Shown: piece after piece, positions 49,991 to 60,501 of the stretch
How positions within the stretch are numbered: position 1 is the stretch's first letter
Layout: every line of letters begins with the position of its first letter
From: Andalucia godoyi
Lineage: Eukaryota > Discoba > Jakobea > Jakobida > Andaluciidae
Reading direction: 5' to 3'
NCBI GenBank assembly: GCA_009859145.1
Contig: VRVR01000023.1
Location: forward strand, 205,319 to 269,318
Length of the DNA: 64,000 bases
Notes under the pieces: generated by a model
The model's database searches: none
What the model saw: only the letters and a program-made list of their open reading frames with translations
What the model was told of the DNA's origin: nothing
Translations under genes and position numbers: made by a program

Positions 49991-52900
49991 TTAGCATTGG
50001 CGTTGCTGCTGCAGCTCCGAGGTTTCCATCCACTGAAGCAGGTCGAATGCGTTGCGATCTGATCCTGTACTGGACACGGACTCCCATGATGCAGGGGCAT
50101 CTGCAGGAGGTAACCACGTGTGGCGAGCAGCGATCTCGTACAAGGATAGCCAGACGGAACCTGCGTCGATGCGAGCAAGAAGCTTCATGATCTCACGAGC
50201 ATCGCTTTTGTCCAAATGGATCCGGAGAGACACGCAGAGAGAGTACACTCCTGTTCTCAATACGTGAGCAAAAGATGGCGCACGAACGAGGTGCATCACG
50301 AGTGCCAGTGAATCATTCAGTATCCTTTCTGCACTCTCCTTGTCATCCACAATTAGCGGATCTGCGTTTCTCGTTCTCGCCGAAGGGATGATCCGATCAC
50401 CACGCTCGGTAATCGACACAATGTCTCGACGAGTCAGTTGTGATTTGAACTTCGTCGATGCAGAATCCGCGAGGCGACGCTTTCCGGCCATGACGGCCTC
50501 CATCATAGGCAGAATCTCCTTTTGCATGCGACTCGCAAGAAAACCACCGTGATGCTGTACAAGGAACGAAAGAAGGTGAATCGCAGCCTTCTGAACGGGG
50601 AGGGGGGCATCCGCCGACACGCAGCGACAAATGTGGGGCCACAGTTTGTGGAGTCGAGGATTGCACTCTAAAGGGAAAGAAGTGAGAGCAATGCAACACT
50701 TCTGAATCAGCATCATGGTCGACACTCGAAGCGTGATATGCTCCACAACCAACAGATCGGGGACCTTTTCGAGAATCCGGGAAACGAACGCCAGTTCGCG
50801 AGGCACCGGCGCATTCTCATTGAGAACCTCTGCCATCGGATTTCTTTGAACTTCTGCGGGTGTTGGCACGGGCTGGCACTTCTGGTTTGCAAGGAAACAT
50901 TCATGCAATACTTCCACAGCCGTGATCATCATAGAAACACGAGCCACGTTGTGTTGCGGCTCGACGACTGCGACGTCTTCAAGCACCAGTTCCAAAGAGT
51001 CTTGCAAAAACGACATCATCCATTGAAATGACCGCGCTTTCAAGACTGCGCGGAGCGTTCCCTCGAGAACCATGGGTGCCTCGGGATACAACGCAGGATG
51101 CTTCATCTGTCGAGCGAGCGCATCCACAATGAGAGCCATGTGTGAAGACAGTAGCGTCATGGTGGGATCCACCGCAGGCGAGGGCGCTGAGGAGCGAACG
51201 CTAACCGCGATGACGCGAAGCGTTTCAAGAGCAACGGCGCGTACTTTCATGTTTGAATCGCAGATTTTGGCAAGAACTTTGAACAGACAGAGACGAATTG
51301 GCAATCCGAGAAACGACTGCCCACAGGCCCTTGCAAGAGCACAAGTGATGTTGAACACGGACTGCAGAAGGATCTCAAAAGAGCTCTCAGAGAGTGAAAG
51401 TTCCTTGAAGGACTGCACACTGTGGGACATCCATCGAAGGCAGAAGATGTCATCGAACAATACAGAAAGGACGCGCAATGCCGAAACGGCATCCATGCTG
51501 GATCCATCCACAACATAGCGCAAAGCAAGTACGAGGGGGACAAGATGGCTCGTCGTTCTGGAGAGTTTGATATGATCCAAAAGATCGGACACTAAGTGAT
51601 GTCCTGCGTCTTTGGAACCCAGAGATCTGCACAAGCTATTTGCAACGTCCGCAGACAATCCTCGGAGAAATGCGAAAGCGCCGTGGGCTACAGAATCCAA
51701 ACAATAAAGCTGATAAAGAGACTGTCGTATGGTGTCGATTGAGAAGTGCGATATCGCGGGGCCGAGATCCACATACGCAGCAATTGTCTTCAGTTCGGCT
51801 TGCAGAGAAGCATCGTCCACGAAAGACCGCAGGAAGTGCGGCAAGCGCTTGCAACGGTCGTGTACCGTCTGCGCAAGAAAAGAGTTGAGCAAATTTGTGT
51901 CTGAATCGGTAAGCGCGATGCTCTCAAACAGCATGACTGCATTTCCAGAAACATCTGGATCCACATCGAGTCTCCTAAAAAGCACCAATTCCAGCATGCA
52001 CGGAAAGCATGCGGATAAGGAACGGCGGCACTTTGATACAAGAGAGTGAACCATCTCCAACTGAGCTCGTCGTGCTTTTGCACTGCTGAACTCCAGAATG
52101 ACGGACAGAACTGCCGACAGCCCGTCCTGAACATTCCTGCGGCTCGTATCGAACCACTCTGCACTTCGCTTCGGAAACAGGACGATTCGTGCTTGCTCGG
52201 AAAGTGACTGCGAGTCCGTTTCCGAGGGGGGTGCTCGCACAGGTGCGACAGACTCGGGATCGAAAGACAGCTCATGCTTCGCGGCCGCAAGAGATCTCAG
52301 TCGATCCAACACCGCGGCAGCCGACGACCCCCCACCCGCCGTCTCCAAAGGCAGAAGGTCCTTACAGACATCATCCCTAAACACGGAACAGAGCAAAACT
52401 TCCATAATGGAGAAGCAGAGCGCATATACTCTCCCGCCTCTGCTTACACCCTGTCGCAAAGCTTTCACAAGCTTGGAAAACAGGCCCGGTAGATACACCA
52501 ATGGAAAATCCCGAGAGGACGCCCCGAAAATGCAGATGTTCAGTACAACGTTCAGCAGTGCGAGACAGACAGGCTTCGACCTGGTCTCCGCATCAAAAGT
52601 CTCCTGCAGCATCCACATGATATTCGAGATGACAGTCCGAAGCTCAAACGACGCATCAATGGCGCCGGATCGCTGGAGCCTGTCAAAGACCATTGCCAAG
52701 TGATCACACGCGCTGATGACCAGTTCTTCCGAGGACGAGAACGATGGCGCTGTTACTGCTGATGGTGGCAGTGAGGATGAGTCTTCACCTTGCTGAAACG
52801 CCTCCATTGCCGAAGGTGCCAAGTGAGGATACGCTCTCAGCAAGCCGAACTGGCCGATTTTCAGCAGCCGAAGCGCATCATCACCAGCAACAGGCTGGCT

Positions 52901-53185
52901 GCATGTCCGCATGACAAGCACAAGGACCCCAAAACAGCGCTCGATCATCCGACGAGAGCATCGCTTGTTGTATATGAGAGCCAGCACAGGAAGAAAGACA
53001 AGATCGCGGAGCCCAACTCCTGTAGAATGCTCAGACTTTCGCAGCAGTGCATGCAGCTCGTCCAGCACCGGCTCAACCGCCGTCTCCATGTCCATCCTAT
53101 CCAGCATCGAGCCGCTGCCACCAGAAGACGAGTTGATGATGGACGCCAGACGGAACGCAGTCGAACGGATCAAATGCTCTCCCAT
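49991..53185 (-). CDS. TTI1: TELO2-interacting protein 1 (TTI1)-like HEAT-repeat protein
   Basis: A 1064-aa helical-repeat protein (human TTI1 has 1089 aa). Near the C-terminus, NPRLHKLWPHICRCVSADA, then AAIHLLSFLVQHHGGFLASR (about 845-890) matches the signature region of TTI1 (L.PH...R......A...L......G.FL..R...). TTI1 with TELO2 and TTI2 forms the TTT complex that matures PIKK kinases (mTOR, ATM, ATR). The rest is alpha-solenoid without other motifs, so the call rests on this region, architecture and length. ATG 53185 (MGEHLIRSTAFRL) is the first in frame. It is divergent from the gene at 53692. Confidence 0.65.
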   Translation of the reverse strand: MGEHLIRSTAFRLASIINSSSGGSGSMLDRMDMETAVEPVLDELHALLRKSEHSTGVGLRDLVFLPVLALIYNKRCSRRMIERCFGVLVLVMRTCSQPVAGDDALRLLKIGQFGLLRAYPHLAPSAMEAFQQGEDSSSLPPSAVTAPSFSSSEELVISACDHLAMVFDRLQRSGAIDASFELRTVISNIMWMLQETFDAETRSKPVCLALLNVVLNICIFGASSRDFPLVYLPGLFSKLVKALRQGVSRGGRVYALCFSIMEVLLCSVFRDDVCKDLLPLETAGGGSSAAAVLDRLRSLAAAKHELSFDPESVAPVRAPPSETDSQSLSEQARIVLFPKRSAEWFDTSRRNVQDGLSAVLSVILEFSSAKARRAQLEMVHSLVSKCRRSLSACFPCMLELVLFRRLDVDPDVSGNAVMLFESIALTDSDTNLLNSFLAQTVHDRCKRLPHFLRSFVDDASLQAELKTIAAYVDLGPAISHFSIDTIRQSLYQLYCLDSVAHGAFAFLRGLSADVANSLCRSLGSKDAGHHLVSDLLDHIKLSRTTSHLVPLVLALRYVVDGSSMDAVSALRVLSVLFDDIFCLRWMSHSVQSFKELSLSESSFEILLQSVFNITCALARACGQSFLGLPIRLCLFKVLAKICDSNMKVRAVALETLRVIAVSVRSSAPSPAVDPTMTLLSSHMALIVDALARQMKHPALYPEAPMVLEGTLRAVLKARSFQWMMSFLQDSLELVLEDVAVVEPQHNVARVSMMITAVEVLHECFLANQKCQPVPTPAEVQRNPMAEVLNENAPVPRELAFVSRILEKVPDLLVVEHITLRVSTMMLIQKCCIALTSFPLECNPRLHKLWPHICRCVSADAPLPVQKAAIHLLSFLVQHHGGFLASRMQKEILPMMEAVMAGKRRLADSASTKFKSQLTRRDIVSITERGDRIIPSARTRNADPLIVDDKESAERILNDSLALVMHLVRAPSFAHVLRTGVYSLCVSLRIHLDKSDAREIMKLLARIDAGSVWLSLYEIAARHTWLPPADAPASWESVSSTGSDRNAFDLLQWMETSELQQQRQC

Positions 53186-53691
53186 TGCTCACATTGACCA
53201 GATTTCCCGATTCCACACTCACACACTTACGCTCTCTTTCGGTACTCTCACTGCTCAGAAGAAGAAGAAGAAGGAACAAATAGAAAAGGAAGGAAAAGAA
53301 AAACGGGAAAAACCAAAAGCAGAAGAAGAAAGAACTGTAGTCACTGTCTTGGAGAACACGCGAGACATCCGTGTTAGACTCAAGTGACGACAAAAGCCTC
53401 ACGTGTTCGAGTGCGAGTTTGCAAAAACGAACTCAGACGAGCTCGAGTGAGCCATTTCCAGAGTATTTTTTCTTTCTTTACAACGGCGAGGAAAGACGAC
53501 TGCATTGGCTGTGCGAGTTTTTCCTTTTTGAGTGGATGACAGATTATGCGTGTATGCTGTAGAACATAGAGAACAAGCGAATTGAGCCCCCCCTACGGAT
53601 GTACCAGATTGGAAAGGCCGAAAAAGTCGTTTAGTTAACACGTGTGCGATTTCGTTTCTTTTTGGCAGCGGATTGGCAAACAAAGAAGGGG

Positions 53692-55680
53692 ATGTCTACA
53701 GCAGGCGATTTTCAAGAAGACGACGGGCCGAGGCCACCGAGTCTGAAAGGAGCCAGAGAGGACATCCTGGTCTTGCTGCGGGACAAGACACCGGAGCAAG
53801 TGGAGGTGTTGGTAGAGGCTGTTTTGCCGTGCAAGTATGCACTCGAAAAACAAAAGTATCTGCTGTCGAAAACCGAAGTCGAGTTTGCGAGCACGGTGCC
53901 GTGGGAAGTGCGGTCGTGGCACGTGACGCGGTTCGTATCCGAGAAGTTTCTCGAGGCGTCTTCGGCAGGCGAGGTGATGCACGCCACAGAGGAGCGTGAT
54001 CTTCTAAAGCGGTTTTTTGCGCCGGAAGAAGATGCGTGGTTCCTTCTGCCGTCTCTTCTGAAGCAGACCAGTGTCAATTTGGACTCTGAATCCGCGGTCA
54101 ATCAGCACTTGTGGGAGTCGTGGACGTCGTTCCGATCGTTTCTTCTAAAGGAGAGACAAGATCGTCCTTCAGATCCCGTCATTTTGCATAATGTGGGAGT
54201 TGTGTGCGCCATGCTCGGGGATCTCTACACGGCATTTGAGGTCCTCAATGTCTTGATGTCTGCAGATCCCACAAACTCGCGGTTTCTTGCTTCTGCAACG
54301 TATCTGTTTATGATTGCGGATGAAATGCCGCTGTGTGTTTCAGTGCTTCTCTCGCTGCTGAAAGTTATGCATCGTAGAATGCATGCGTGCCAGGGTGTTC
54401 AGCTGAATTCCACTCTGGACATTTACCCAGTCAAGTTCTTTGACGAAGTCTTCATTTTGGCAGCACGCATCTTGGCTGCGCTCGCGTCTCCCGACAGCGC
54501 CGCTCAGCATGCGACGTCAACTGCGCAGTCCATTCCAGAAATGCCGTCAATCATACGGTCCTTGCAGCTCGAGAAACCGCTTCGTCGCATCACGCATTTG
54601 CTAAACACGGTGTATGGACGGATTCGTCAAACGCCGATTGGGAGGTCCTTGTTCCAGTCCATTGGTTCACTGGATGTGGCCGCGAGAGATATGCCGTATG
54701 TTCTCTTGCGCCATGCTGTCAAGGCCCCCACCAAGGAGGCATATTTGCAATTTCTGCGCCACTCTGCCCCCGTCCCTGCCCCCGACACCGATCTGTCTTT
54801 CTTGTCGTCATGGACCGTCAAAGACTACCTTCGCAGAGCGGGATCTCATTTGTTTAATATCCGTCAGGAGAAGCTGGTGTCGGACAGTTGGTCCGCCTCC
54901 TCTCCACTATTTCGAGGATCGCCTGCGGGACTGTCTGCGAGATCGCAGTCGCAGCCGCAGCCATCAGGTTCACTGATGTCGTGGAGCATTCTGGCATCCA
55001 TCACCAACACCTCTGTGCCACCGTCAGTGACGTCTCTCTTCTCGTTCCTGGGGTTCGCGCTGCTGGTGCGTGCGATAGCCGAGCGATTTCAGCCAAAAGC
55101 CGCCAATTCAGTGGATAGTGGAGCGTATGTGATTGCACGGCCTCTCCGGGCCCCATCCTCACGTCGAATGTCGCATCGGTCAATACGCGACCGAGTAAAA
55201 CTTGCGACCAATGGTCCAACGATTATCGATGACAGTTGTTCGAGCTCGAGCGATGACGAGGCTCTCGCGTCAGCTGCTGTTGCCAGCTCCCTGCCTCCCG
55301 CGAGAAGGATCCAGAAAGTGTCCTATGACAAACTCAAGAGTAGGATTGCAGCATTTGCTCCGTACCAGCTCGACAGTGAGACGCAGGACAAGCTGGTCGA
55401 GATCCAAGATTGGCAAACTCGCCGCGACATTACTAGCAGCGGAGCAAGGGACGCTAGTAGAGCCCGTTCTCGTGGTACTGTTGGATCGGAGCGAGTAGAA
55501 AACTCGTTCAACTCTAGGCTGTCCGATTCCCGTATGGCGTCGTCGTCCTTTTTCAAGCAGTTTGGAGCTCTCTCGAACCTGTCTTCCAACACGAATGTAA
55601 TGGCGTCCAGCACTCGTGTGGGAAACATGTCTTCCGGCTCTGCCCGTGCGCGGCTTGCCAACATCCGTGCAGGCATCTAA
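53692..55680 (+). CDS. Helical-repeat protein with one hydrophobic segment, unknown function
   Basis: A 662-aa protein. The N-terminal part has TPR-like pairs (HNVGVVCAMLGDLYTAFEVL then NVLMSADPTNSRFLASATYL, about 164-205). A hydrophobic stretch near residue 445 (VTSLFSFLGFALLVRAIAE) could be a membrane anchor. The remaining ~200 residues are Ser/Arg-rich and disordered. A PAS- or kinase-type domain is absent. I do not recognise a family. ATG 53692 is preceded by TTTTTGGCAG, a possible acceptor, so an upstream exon cannot be excluded. Confidence 0.7.
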   Translation: MSTAGDFQEDDGPRPPSLKGAREDILVLLRDKTPEQVEVLVEAVLPCKYALEKQKYLLSKTEVEFASTVPWEVRSWHVTRFVSEKFLEASSAGEVMHATEERDLLKRFFAPEEDAWFLLPSLLKQTSVNLDSESAVNQHLWESWTSFRSFLLKERQDRPSDPVILHNVGVVCAMLGDLYTAFEVLNVLMSADPTNSRFLASATYLFMIADEMPLCVSVLLSLLKVMHRRMHACQGVQLNSTLDIYPVKFFDEVFILAARILAALASPDSAAQHATSTAQSIPEMPSIIRSLQLEKPLRRITHLLNTVYGRIRQTPIGRSLFQSIGSLDVAARDMPYVLLRHAVKAPTKEAYLQFLRHSAPVPAPDTDLSFLSSWTVKDYLRRAGSHLFNIRQEKLVSDSWSASSPLFRGSPAGLSARSQSQPQPSGSLMSWSILASITNTSVPPSVTSLFSFLGFALLVRAIAERFQPKAANSVDSGAYVIARPLRAPSSRRMSHRSIRDRVKLATNGPTIIDDSCSSSSDDEALASAAVASSLPPARRIQKVSYDKLKSRIAAFAPYQLDSETQDKLVEIQDWQTRRDITSSGARDASRARSRGTVGSERVENSFNSRLSDSRMASSSFFKQFGALSNLSSNTNVMASSTRVGNMSSGSARARLANIRAGI

Positions 55681-55957
55681 AATGCACGCTGTTTTTGTAT
55701 GCTTGATCCCCCCGTATCTTCCAGCGGTAGTGGACGTGGATGGATAAACACCAATCACGCCCTGTACCCTGTATCTACACCTCCCGTATTTTCTCCAACG
55801 CTGTTGTACACGTTTCGACTTTTTTCGCACGAGCGTCCTTTGCTGGGTGGTTTTCCTTTTCACTTTGCCTTTTTGCCTTGTTGTTGTTGCTGTTGTTGCT
55901 GTTGCTCAATTTCGTATATTTCACGTTTAGGTGCTTGATCGGGATCTCCAAAACTCA
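55681..55957. other. Spacer with T-rich leader
   Basis: Between two same-strand genes; it contains (TTG)n/(TGC)n units near 55880-55905 and ends with TTTCACGTTTAG, which is acceptor-like, 27 bp before the next ATG. Confidence 0.5.
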
Positions 55958-57253
55958 ATGTTTTCCGTTCGCCTGGCGTCGATTCTGCGCCCTGTAAAGA
56001 ATACATGGCGATGTACATACTGCTGTTCTTTCGCGTCATCCAACAAGAATTCCCCCGGCGATGTGGATTCGAATTCGACGATACGATTGCCGCGCTCTCA
56101 GGACTTTGCGACCAGCAACAAACCGTCGCCGACAGCAGATAGCATGACCGCGGGATCTATTCCAAGAATAGACGAGTTTTCGGAAAAAGAGGTTTCGGAG
56201 ATTCTAAAGGCTGTTGAAGACGGATCGGAAGAACATCTGGATCTACTGTTTCCGGGCGTCATTGACGATGTTTCGCATCTGACGACGTTGGATGAGCCAT
56301 TCCTGTCCAAAGAAGACTCTTTCCCGATCAAGTACTTTACTGACCACGAGTCGCTGCAGAATCTGGATTCCTGTTTCGCAGAAACGTACAAGACAACGCC
56401 AAAGAGATATACGTTTTCTGTCATGCATTCGGATCCTGCAGAGGCCGGGCCGTTCCCCCCGCCGTGGAAATCGTTCGAGATCCCAGATCGAAACTCTCTC
56501 GGATTGAAATACAAGACCGTCACTCGAGAGGAGTTGGTGCAGTGGCTTGAGAAACTGCATCCTCTGTGGTCCCTGGAAAGAGTAGAGGTGTTCAAACAAG
56601 CGGCTGCGGGTGTGGTTCCGGGTGTGGTTGCTGAGGAATCGTCGGAAAAACGAGTGTCTGTCATACTTGTACGCCCGTTTCTGTTTATTACACAGGCAGC
56701 TGCAATGAGGTTTCGACAGGAATTGGCGGATTTCGCGCGGCAATCTCATATCCGCCCTGCAGAAGTGGTCATGTATCGGCATGGGGCAGTGGTTACGGTG
56801 CGCCCACCAGACGACGCATCCATGTTTCTCGATGCAAACCTGGAACTCGCTTTCCAAGCGGATGCATTGTATCTGAAATGCTACGCACCAGCGTCCTTCA
56901 CTCCTGAAATGGAAAGCTTTATTGGCCAGAAGATGCAGCCGCATCTTGATAGCATTACAGATGAGCAACTTGCAAATTTAGATATCGAAAAGTACGAGCG
57001 GGAGTTGCGAGACGACGAGAAGAAGGAGATGGAAAAAATTAGAAAAGAAGCGGATGCCTACTACGAAAAGTTGGTTCGCACTGCAAAAAAGGCAGCAGTG
57101 GGTGCTGGGGGAGCTGCCGGTATGATAGGAGGGTTAGAAGGAGACGCAGAAGAGCCGTCTGATGTCTCGCAACTGAATGATATGGATCTCGGGTTCGGAC
57201 CGGGAGTCTTTGGAGCCAATGCAGTATTCTCGGAAAACCCAGAAGATCAATAG
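55958..57253 (+). CDS. Organelle-targeted protein of unknown function
   Basis: A 431-aa protein. The first ~35 residues (MFSVRLASILRPVKNTWRC) are basic, with Ser and no acids, as in mitochondrial presequences. The core includes YKTVTREELVQWLEKLHPLW then VILVRPFLFITQAAAMRF and RPAEVVMYRHGAVVTVRPPD, an alpha/beta pattern. Later a coiled helix (YERELRDDEKKEMEKIRKEA) and a Gly-rich tail follow. It looks like a mitochondrial matrix protein, maybe a lineage-specific ribosomal protein or assembly factor, but I recognise no family. The stop lies 47 bp from the ERCC1 stop (convergent). Confidence 0.65.
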   Translation: MFSVRLASILRPVKNTWRCTYCCSFASSNKNSPGDVDSNSTIRLPRSQDFATSNKPSPTADSMTAGSIPRIDEFSEKEVSEILKAVEDGSEEHLDLLFPGVIDDVSHLTTLDEPFLSKEDSFPIKYFTDHESLQNLDSCFAETYKTTPKRYTFSVMHSDPAEAGPFPPPWKSFEIPDRNSLGLKYKTVTREELVQWLEKLHPLWSLERVEVFKQAAAGVVPGVVAEESSEKRVSVILVRPFLFITQAAAMRFRQELADFARQSHIRPAEVVMYRHGAVVTVRPPDDASMFLDANLELAFQADALYLKCYAPASFTPEMESFIGQKMQPHLDSITDEQLANLDIEKYERELRDDEKKEMEKIRKEADAYYEKLVRTAKKAAVGAGGAAGMIGGLEGDAEEPSDVSQLNDMDLGFGPGVFGANAVFSENPEDQ

Positions 57254-57300
57254 AGGCAAAGAGGACGCGGCGGCGACGGCGGGGGGCGACTGTCTTCATT

Positions 57301-57327
57301 CTACGAGTTGTCGTCGGACGCGAACAA

Positions 57328-57361
<34 letters not shown>

Positions 57362-58173
57362 TCTGGCTGCTTTTTTGCATCGGCACGTTTATCGACGCTG
57401 CCCGTGAACGACTGGGACACAGGTTTTTGCGAAAAGAACACAGTGATTTCACTCTGCGCAGACTTTTCGGTAGACGCACCACCCTTCCGTTGCTGCTCTC
57501 GCTTCCTTGCCTGTACTTTTTGTTCATTAAACGGCATTCGCAGGACATCGTAGATTCGCTTGGCCTTTTTCTCGCCGATTCCAGGACACATTGTCAATTC
57601 ATCAAGTCCAGCATCGACGACGCCTCTCAAGTTGCCGAAACTGGACAGCAGAGTTTGTACATCTGTCTTGTTCACACTGCGAATGGTGCGCATTGTGTCG
57701 GTAACCTTGGCGACATAGTCGGATTCATCAATTTTTTCCATCAGCACATCCGGAGATTTGCTTTCAAAAAGCTTGAACGCTTCCAGATACCGTGCAACCT
57801 CCACGCTGGACCACGCCAGAATCAGCGTCATGTTGTTGTTAATGCACAGTTTCGCGACTTCTGCCAGCAACGCGTCCGCATCTTCTAAATCCACTTGCAT
57901 CAGCAACACCCGCAAACGATACGTCTTCATCAGAGCCTGAATTCTCTCGAATATGTACTTTGGATGCAAATTGTGAAACCGGGCTGAGAGATACAGAACA
58001 GCCGTAGAAGCGTTCGGAAGATAATCAGGAACAATGTTTGCAAACTCGTACGGCACTTGGCGGATGTACTTCAGCACCGGGTTCTGACGCTGGCGCTCCG
58101 AACAAATAATTGCATTAGGGTTCGCAGTAGGAGGCGCAACAAACGAAGGAGGCTCCTTCGCAAGCACAGACAT
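57301..58173 (-). CDS. ERCC1: DNA repair protein ERCC1 (Rad10/Swi10)
   Basis: A 290-aa non-catalytic subunit of the XPF-ERCC1 structure-specific endonuclease for nucleotide excision and crosslink repair. The central nuclease-like domain shows QRQNPVLKYIRQVPYEFANI then DYLPNASTAVLYLSARFHNL (about 28-70) and LILAWSSVEVARYLEAFK (117-134). The tandem HhH domain includes TDVQTLLSSFGNLRGVVDA and LTMCPGIGEKKAKRIYDVLR (170-212), which pairs with XPF. The active-site ERKX3D is absent, as in all ERCC1. The C-terminal extension (about 215-290) is unusual. It contains QSEITVFF at 240-247, a perfect PCNA-interacting PIP-box pattern, and a poly-Asp tail (271-282) encoded by a GTC repeat on the plus strand. 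Confidence 0.95.
57327..57362. repeat. (GTC)n repeat encoding the poly-Asp tail of ERCC1
   Basis: About twelve GTC/ATC units (GAC/GAT on the coding strand). Confidence 0.9.
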
Positions 58174-58525
58174 TGACCCTACGTCTCTTCACTCACTCTC
58201 GCTCCCAACAACAACAACACACAAACGAAACGAAGCGAAGGAAAGCCTTTTTTTTTTCTCTTCTGGGAGTTGTGTGACAGCGGGGGCTTTTTTATGCCAA
58301 CAAAGGAAAAAGCACCCGCTTGCGCCATTACGTCGACATCCGGCAATCAGTAGCATCGCTTGAGTCTGCGTCTTTTGCGGCGAAACTGGCGGGGGATTTT
58401 TTTCACCGATCCTCCCGACAGCGTTTATTCAAAGTTTTTGTTCACGCTTGCAAGTTTGGAAACGCAGTCTGCGGGATCTTGACTTGGGCTATTGGGGCTA
58501 TTGTGGCCGTATTTGTGCTGGAGAG

Positions 58526-60004
58526 ATGGATCACGAGTCATCATCAACTGAGTGCTGCTTCCATTCCGAGCAGCTCGTCGACCGAGTGGAGTATGTGGCA
58601 AAGTGCGTTGCCGAGTACGAGAAATCATGTCGTGTCTGCATCATTTGCAGTCATGAAAAGGCAGTTCGGCGAAACTGGGCCGCATTGTTGGCGTCGCAAT
58701 GGACTCCACAGAAACTTTCGGTATCGCTGTTGCATTCCGAGCGCAAACTTGCCGGTGCATCTCTTGAAGATGAAGATGATGATGAAGATTGCGACGGTGG
58801 CCATAGGAGGCGGGCATGGGCATTTGTGATTCCGAGTAATGTTTTGGGTTCTAGCGTGTTTAGGGGCGCGTTGACAAAGCACGGTGGTCGAGTATCGGGA
58901 ATTTTCCGGCGCAGCACGTTTATATTTCTGGATGATTTTCCTTCTGGCTCGCTGGCCACGTTGAAACAACTGCTCGAATGCTCGCTGTATGGAGACACGC
59001 GGGTCCACGTCATGTCGTCTTTGCAGTCTGTGGAGGAGGTGGCGCGGTTCCGATCTCGAATTCTGGACTGCCCGGATAGTCAGTCTCGATCGCTCGGGAT
59101 CGTGGATCATTGTGCTGGGCAGCTCGAGCGGCAAATCGCAAATTTTCGAAAGTTGAATCGGCTGTTTAGATCATCACAGTCTGCTGCCATGGTCGAAGTG
59201 CTGAAGGACCACCCGGCAATTTGGAAAGACTATCATGCAGAGTTTGAACGACGACGAAAAACATGGGACATCGATCCCGCGCAAGCTATTGGGTATTACT
59301 TGGCAAAGAACTCTTCCAGGTTTCAGCTGCGAGACGACAGCGACAGCAGCAACTATTCGATTTTCGATTTCGGCGCGGGTGAGAGTCTTTTGCTGGAGAG
59401 AAGCTTCTTAGAGCATGCAGATTCGGACGTGCCAGTATCGCGGATCGTTGCAGTGGATTACTCCTGTTCGGACGCTGCACAGAGAATCAACAGCGAGTTT
59501 GCCGGGAGACGTCTGTGCGTGGCGCAGGTTGAGCCGTTTGCATTGGATGTTGCAGATACTCGGCAAATAGTGCAGCTCTGTGGTTCTGCTACATTTGCAG
59601 TATTCTGTCTTGCACTCTCGGGAATGAACACGGGTCACTACCTCAGGAGCGCTCTGTACGTTCTGCGCGCATCAGAATCCAGAGTAGTGCGGCTGGTGAT
59701 ATGCGAGGCTGCGTTCCGTTTCAGAAGGGATCATCCCACCACAATCGCATCGTTAGAGGCGTTTCTGCAGGCTGTGACTCTTGGCTCGGCCGACATTTCC
59801 GCCAAGGACTGCACACCCGAAATCGTATCCGCGTTTTGCAAGCACTCTGCCGCTGTTGTAGGTCCCAACCCCCATCCTTCCTTTATGTACATTCTGATTT
59901 CCCTTTGCACTACAGAAGAACTGCAGCTCGCCCCCATCGACGACCAGATGTGGGATGTGTCAGACGCACACTTTTTTGCAACGAAAACCCCCCACCCAGC
60001 CTGA
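58526..60004 (+). CDS. Rrp8-like methyltransferase fused to an unrecognised N-terminal domain
   Basis: A 492-aa protein. The C-terminal part follows the plan of Rrp8, the nucleolar rRNA m1A methyltransferase: KTWDIDPAQAIGYYLAKN (about 252-269), SAM motif I IFDFGAGES (278-286) and then FAVFCLALSGMNTGHYLRSA (about 356-375), parallel to the Rrp8 'VFCLSLMGTN' block. Residues 30-180 are not Rrp8-like: VCIICSHEKAVRRNWAAL, a possible Walker B-like FIFLDDFPSGS and then VHVMSSLQS recall an SF2 helicase RecA fold, but no Walker A is seen. Expected role: rRNA base methylation, by homology only. ATG 58526 is the first Met in a frame that opens further upstream. It is divergent from ERCC1 (352 bp between starts). 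Confidence 0.65.
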   Translation: MDHESSSTECCFHSEQLVDRVEYVAKCVAEYEKSCRVCIICSHEKAVRRNWAALLASQWTPQKLSVSLLHSERKLAGASLEDEDDDEDCDGGHRRRAWAFVIPSNVLGSSVFRGALTKHGGRVSGIFRRSTFIFLDDFPSGSLATLKQLLECSLYGDTRVHVMSSLQSVEEVARFRSRILDCPDSQSRSLGIVDHCAGQLERQIANFRKLNRLFRSSQSAAMVEVLKDHPAIWKDYHAEFERRRKTWDIDPAQAIGYYLAKNSSRFQLRDDSDSSNYSIFDFGAGESLLLERSFLEHADSDVPVSRIVAVDYSCSDAAQRINSEFAGRRLCVAQVEPFALDVADTRQIVQLCGSATFAVFCLALSGMNTGHYLRSALYVLRASESRVVRLVICEAAFRFRRDHPTTIASLEAFLQAVTLGSADISAKDCTPEIVSAFCKHSAAVVGPNPHPSFMYILISLCTTEELQLAPIDDQMWDVSDAHFFATKTPHPA

Positions 60005-60501
60005 CAACTGCAGGCGATGACCAGGCGAATGCACTGCGTTATCTATGCACGGTATTTGGTTTTGTGTGTGCGCGTGTGCGTGTGTGTTTTTTGCGCACTG
60101 TAGATGTGCCAAACAGAAGTGTCTTTTAGCGAGACGTGATCAGGTTGTCCAAAATGCTTGAAGAGCACACCACAGAATGGTATCAAGTGACGCAAGCTTC
60201 CTATTAAACGGCGAGAACCCCGCCCAATTCCGTTCTTTTCTTTGTGCAACTCATCCTCCTTTTCGATGGTTGCAAAATTTTTCTCATGGAAGGAAACCTC
60301 ATTGTTGTTGCGTGAAACTGCGCGACAACATGGATTTAATAACCGCTGGCTTATCAAAAATTCCAAGCATACTCGAAGCAACCACTTTTGTCTTGCAAAT
60401 ACTAAAGTAACTCAAAATTTTCAATTTCTTGCAGCTGTTGTTGTTGCTATTGTTGTTGCGGTCGTCGTTGTCGTTTTCTTCTCGGTTTCTTTCGATGTGC
60501 A
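60005..60501. other. Spacer with GT-rich and TTG-rich stretches
   Basis: A short (GT)n run near 60065-60088 and (TTG)n near 60435-60465 in the presumed 5' UTR of the next gene. No gene is seen. Confidence 0.6.
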
